Source of the DNA: Cyanophora paradoxa
Taxonomy: Eukaryota; Glaucocystophyceae; Cyanophorales; Cyanophoraceae
DNA: 64,000 nt
Direction: 5' to 3'
NCBI GenBank assembly: GCA_004431415.1
Contig: QPMI01000136.1
Coordinates: 124,001 to 188,000, forward strand
The position numbers were made by a program, and so were the translations under genes. The stretch's first letter is position 1; each line of letters begins with the position of its first letter. A model generated the notes under the pieces. That model searched no databases, was not told where the DNA came from, and saw only the letters and a list, made by a program, of their open reading frames with translations. This document shows, piece after piece, positions 61,701 through 64,000 of the stretch.

Positions 61701-63980
61701 CTGCGCGACGCGATGACCGGCGCCGGGCCCTTCTTGGTGACGAACGTGCGCGTGGTGGCGACTGACGAGCCGCCTGCGTTGGCCGTCGTGGCAGTGCACT
61801 GGTATCCCGTGAGGGCTTCAAGCTTCACTGGGACGCTGACGGACGTCTGAGAGGAGAGCACAGAGACCGTGACGGGCGCAACGGCCGCCAGGGTGGAGGT
61901 TGAGACGCAGGAAACCGTCGCGCTGGTGATAGCGTCGACGCTGATCACGGAGATCACGATTGAGACTGCGCCCTCGCTTGTCCGCTCCACGTCGACAGCG
62001 GCGTCTGTCGCTGGGGTGGTGATCTTCGGAGGTGCCGGCACGGCAGCGGTGGTGAATCTCCTAGTAGCAATTGGCGAAGACTCAGATACACCAGCAACCA
62101 AAGTCGAGGCATCGCATGTGTACTCGACGCCTGGGTTCAGTGTAACCTGTAATTGATCATGAAAGTCAAAATGAATCTTGAGGAAACGAATTTCGCGAGA
62201 GCACCAGAGCGGTGATTGATGTTGGATTTTGAGCTGAAGGCCCTGTCAGGGTGACGGGGGTGAGAGCTGCAGCTGCATTGGCCGCCCTGCAAGTCAGAGT
62301 TCCGCCTGTGACTCCATCGGATGCAAGCACTCCAATTGTGAGCGAGGCCTGTCCGTCTGCGTTACGGGTAATCCCCGTCGCTCCGTCTGTCGTGGGCGAA
62401 GTAACGATGGGAGGGGCAGGTCCTTTGCGAGTCGCGAATCGCCGTATGCTGACGTCGGATGTGCCGTGGATGTTGGTGGTCTGTGCGCGGCAGTCGTACT
62501 CCGTCCCCGCAGCAAGTGCAACCTCGACCACAGCGAAATTCGACGTCAAAGACGTAGACACTGGAGGCAGGTCGGACGACCCGGAAGCAGTGGACTTGCA
62601 AGTAACGACGACGTTCTGGACGGCATCCGCTGCCGTCGTGTTGATCGTGAGAGCGACTCTTCCGGAAGAGAGACGCGGGATGTTGGCGACGCCGTCCGTG
62701 GCCGGAGTGGTGAAGACTGGAGGAGCCGGTCGAGGAATGGGTGACGGTGTGGGCGACGGACTCGGGCTTGGAGTCTGACTCGGCGACGGGCTGGGTGAAG
62801 GGCTTGGGCTCGGCGTCCGACTCGGCGACGGGCTCGGGCTCGGGCTTGGCGTTGGAAGCATCAGCGTATGTTGAAATGACGCAAGGCGTGCGCAGTTCGT
62901 ACCTAGGTGTTGCTGTCGACGTAATCGCAACGCAGAAGCCAGTGCTGTTCGCCTGTGTCACGGCCATAGAGGATCAGGTGCCCATCGCAATTGCCCTCGA
63001 GCGGTAGAAATTAAAGGCGCACGGTTTTCCCTGCTCCGCAGGACACGGCACAACGACTGCCGTCAATCTGGATGTAGGAGCAAGCGCGGAAGTGTTTCGA
63101 AAAAGGTTCGACGCATTCACAGCTGCAAAGTGGGGCGCACCAAGACGCCCGCCGCCTTGCAGGTGGCCTCCGAGTCGCAAGCAGTCCCCGTCGCGATGGT
63201 GTCGCCCGCAGCACAGGCAGCGATCTCGCAAGTCTCCGTCGCGGTCTGTTAGTGATGCAGTGTGGCCCGCCACGGCCCCATTGATCAACAAGAGGCGAGC
63301 AGGCTCAGCGGCCGCCGCGAAAAGCGCATATGCAACGGCTACTCACCACGGGCACCGTCCCCGCCGTCTCGCACGTCGACACGCACTTGCCCGCCGTCGC
63401 GTCCACCTGCCGCGCAGGGGCGCCGGCCCTCCATCAGTACGCGCGCCCGCCGACGAAGCGGGTCTCGACTAGTCGCTCGTCACGAGAGCGCACGTAGAGC
63501 CCGTCCGCCGCCTTGCAGGTGGCCTCCGAGTCGCAGACGGTCCCCGTCGCGATGGTGTCGCCCGCAGCGCACACGGCGACCTCGCAAGTCTCCGTCGTGG
63601 TCTGTTAGTGATGCAGTGTGGCCCAATTGATCAGCAACAGGCGGGGAGGCGCAGCGGCCGCCAAGCAAAGCGAAAGTTCAGCGACTACGCACCACGGGCA
63701 CCGTCCCCGCCGTCTCGCACGTCGACACGCACTTGCCCGCCGTCGCGTCCACCTGCCGCGCAGGGGCGCCGGCTCTCAATCAGTACACGCGCCCGATGAG
63801 GCGGGTCCGGACTAGTCGCTCTGTACGTGAGCGCACGTAGAGCCCGTCCGCCGCCTTGCAGGTGGCGTCCGAGTCGCAGACGGTCCCCGTCGCGATGGTG
63901 TCGCCCGCAGCGCAGGCAGCGATCTCGCAAGTCTCCGTCGTGGTCTGTTAGTGGGCCCGCCCAACCCTCATTGATCAAAA
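52037..63980 (-). CDS. Large multi-exon PKD/REJ-type surface protein (3' part)
   Basis: Minus-strand exons with GT-AG borders run from the window end down to a stop at 52037. Clear exons include 52037-52760, 52836-53455, 53538-53768, 53835-54003, 54064-54517 and 54589 to about 55725, with more upstream. Order from the N-terminal side: Cys-rich repeats; Pro/Ser linker and FN3-like modules; filamin-like modules; REJ/PKD-like modules; a long stalk rich in N-glycosylation sequons; one transmembrane helix; a cytoplasmic tail. This matches receptor-for-egg-jelly/polycystin-related or adhesion-type surface proteins of protists. The 5' end and signal peptide are beyond the window. Exon limits are manual and some are uncertain. 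Host function (adhesion, recognition or sensing) is inferred. Confidence 0.75.
54589..57960 (-). CDS. REJ/PKD-like region of the surface protein
   Basis: Exon-like segments carry REJ/PKD patterns. One at 56100-56465 has KYRVQYLWTVQS and RPGQTYTFALSVTM. One at about 56750-57180 has SNVVLDATASFDPDN and LACKWAV. One at about 57190-57350 has MEFRWYMDETLQ. One at about 57800-57960 has LTLQWTVTLNG. Repeated W-x-V strands and D-x-S-x-D-P-D segments are characteristic. The long exon 54589-55725 is stalk-like, with CGTC and many N-x-S/T sites. Confidence 0.6.
59107..59520. other. A+T-rich intron within the surface-protein gene
   Basis: No exon is seen. The sequence is unusually A+T-rich for this region, with a diverged repeat of CGATCGGTGTTATCGCTAAC-like words at about 59320-59410. 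It lies between recognisable minus-strand exons, so it is read as an intron. Confidence 0.5.
59524..61320 (-). CDS. Filamin-like modules of the surface protein
   Basis: Segments read FKAGYYKLTVSINGQ then GSGFTVFVNPGEPAPA, and RVTGVDACGNVVDF; another exon has FTFRIELRDAQGAKV. The pattern of G-x-Y-x-V strand, GSPF-like segment and D-x-x-G-N turn matches filamin/immunoglobulin-like repeats. At least three modules are recognisable, separated by introns of about 60-100 bases. Confidence 0.6.
61540..62930 (-). CDS. FN3-like modules and Pro/Ser linker
   Basis: Three tandem modules of about 95 residues each begin PPxxTTPATDG or similar, and carry YDCRAQTTNIHGTSD-type and YQCTATTANAGGSSV-type ends. 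These have the Y-x-C-x-A...N-x-x-G-x-S pattern of fibronectin type III-like domains. The first is preceded by a (Pro-Ser)n linker encoded at about 62735-62855, which probably acts as a rigid spacer. Confidence 0.65.
63120..63970 (-). repeat. Three tandem exon-intron duplications of a Cys-rich module
   Basis: A block of about 345-355 bp is repeated three times, anchored by GGCCTCCGAGTCGCA words at about 63164, 63519 and 63863. Each block holds an exon coding for CAAGDTIATGTxCDSEATC followed by CKAA. The two later blocks also show an intron starting GTGCGC and a short exon KCVSTCETAGTVPV followed by a GTGAGT donor. The module contains at least six Cys. Copy number changes at whole-exon level, so the protein gains complete modules. 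Confidence 0.75.
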
Positions 63981-64000
63981 GGGGGTGAGGAAGTGCAGAG

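Overview
The window looks like nuclear DNA of a GC-rich unicellular eukaryote (alga or other protist). Most of it appears to be above 65% G+C by eye. It has GT-AG introns, a histone H3-type tail, a P450 gene fragment, a tRNA-derived SINE and a large multi-exon surface-protein gene. No taxon marker is present, so I do not name a group.

Region 1 (about 0.4-20.3 kb) is an endogenous Polinton/Maverick-type virus, clearly lower in G+C and intron-free. It carries protein-primed DNA polymerase B, a retroviral-type integrase, a packaging ATPase, a double-jelly-roll major capsid protein and two penton-like minor capsid proteins. It also has a patatin-like phospholipase, an ExoX-C-type small protein and a bacteriophage-like adhesion module. 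That module is a 1076-residue fibre with His-x-His shaft repeats and an H-type-lectin-like tip, followed by four proteins that share one N-terminal module and have different C-terminal heads. Polymerase, integrase, capsid, ATPase and fibre genes are intact. Five genes between 9.2 and 11.8 kb carry a frameshift or nonsense change. I found no long terminal inverted repeats and no adenain-type protease.

Region 2 (20.3-31 kb) is repeat-rich: a possible LINE 3' fragment, a 1.8 kb GCC-rich minisatellite, an H3-like N-terminal tail, the N-terminal part of a P450 gene, a hAT-type MITE with an 8-bp target duplication, and a tRNA-derived SINE.

Region 3 (31-51.2 kb) is a very GC-rich set of broken, intron-containing genes: a tyrosine recombinase with a C2H2 finger, a GIY-YIG nuclease, an origin-binding-protein-like helicase and zinc-ribbon proteins. 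This looks like an old mobile or viral element. It is interrupted by a 2.6 kb inverted-repeat element and by short islands full of repeated words.

Region 4 (52-64 kb) is the 3' part of a minus-strand, multi-exon gene for a single-pass surface protein. From its N-terminal side it has Cys-rich repeats, FN3-like modules with a Pro/Ser linker, filamin-like and PKD/REJ-like modules, a transmembrane helix and a cytoplasmic tail. Its 5' end lies outside the window.
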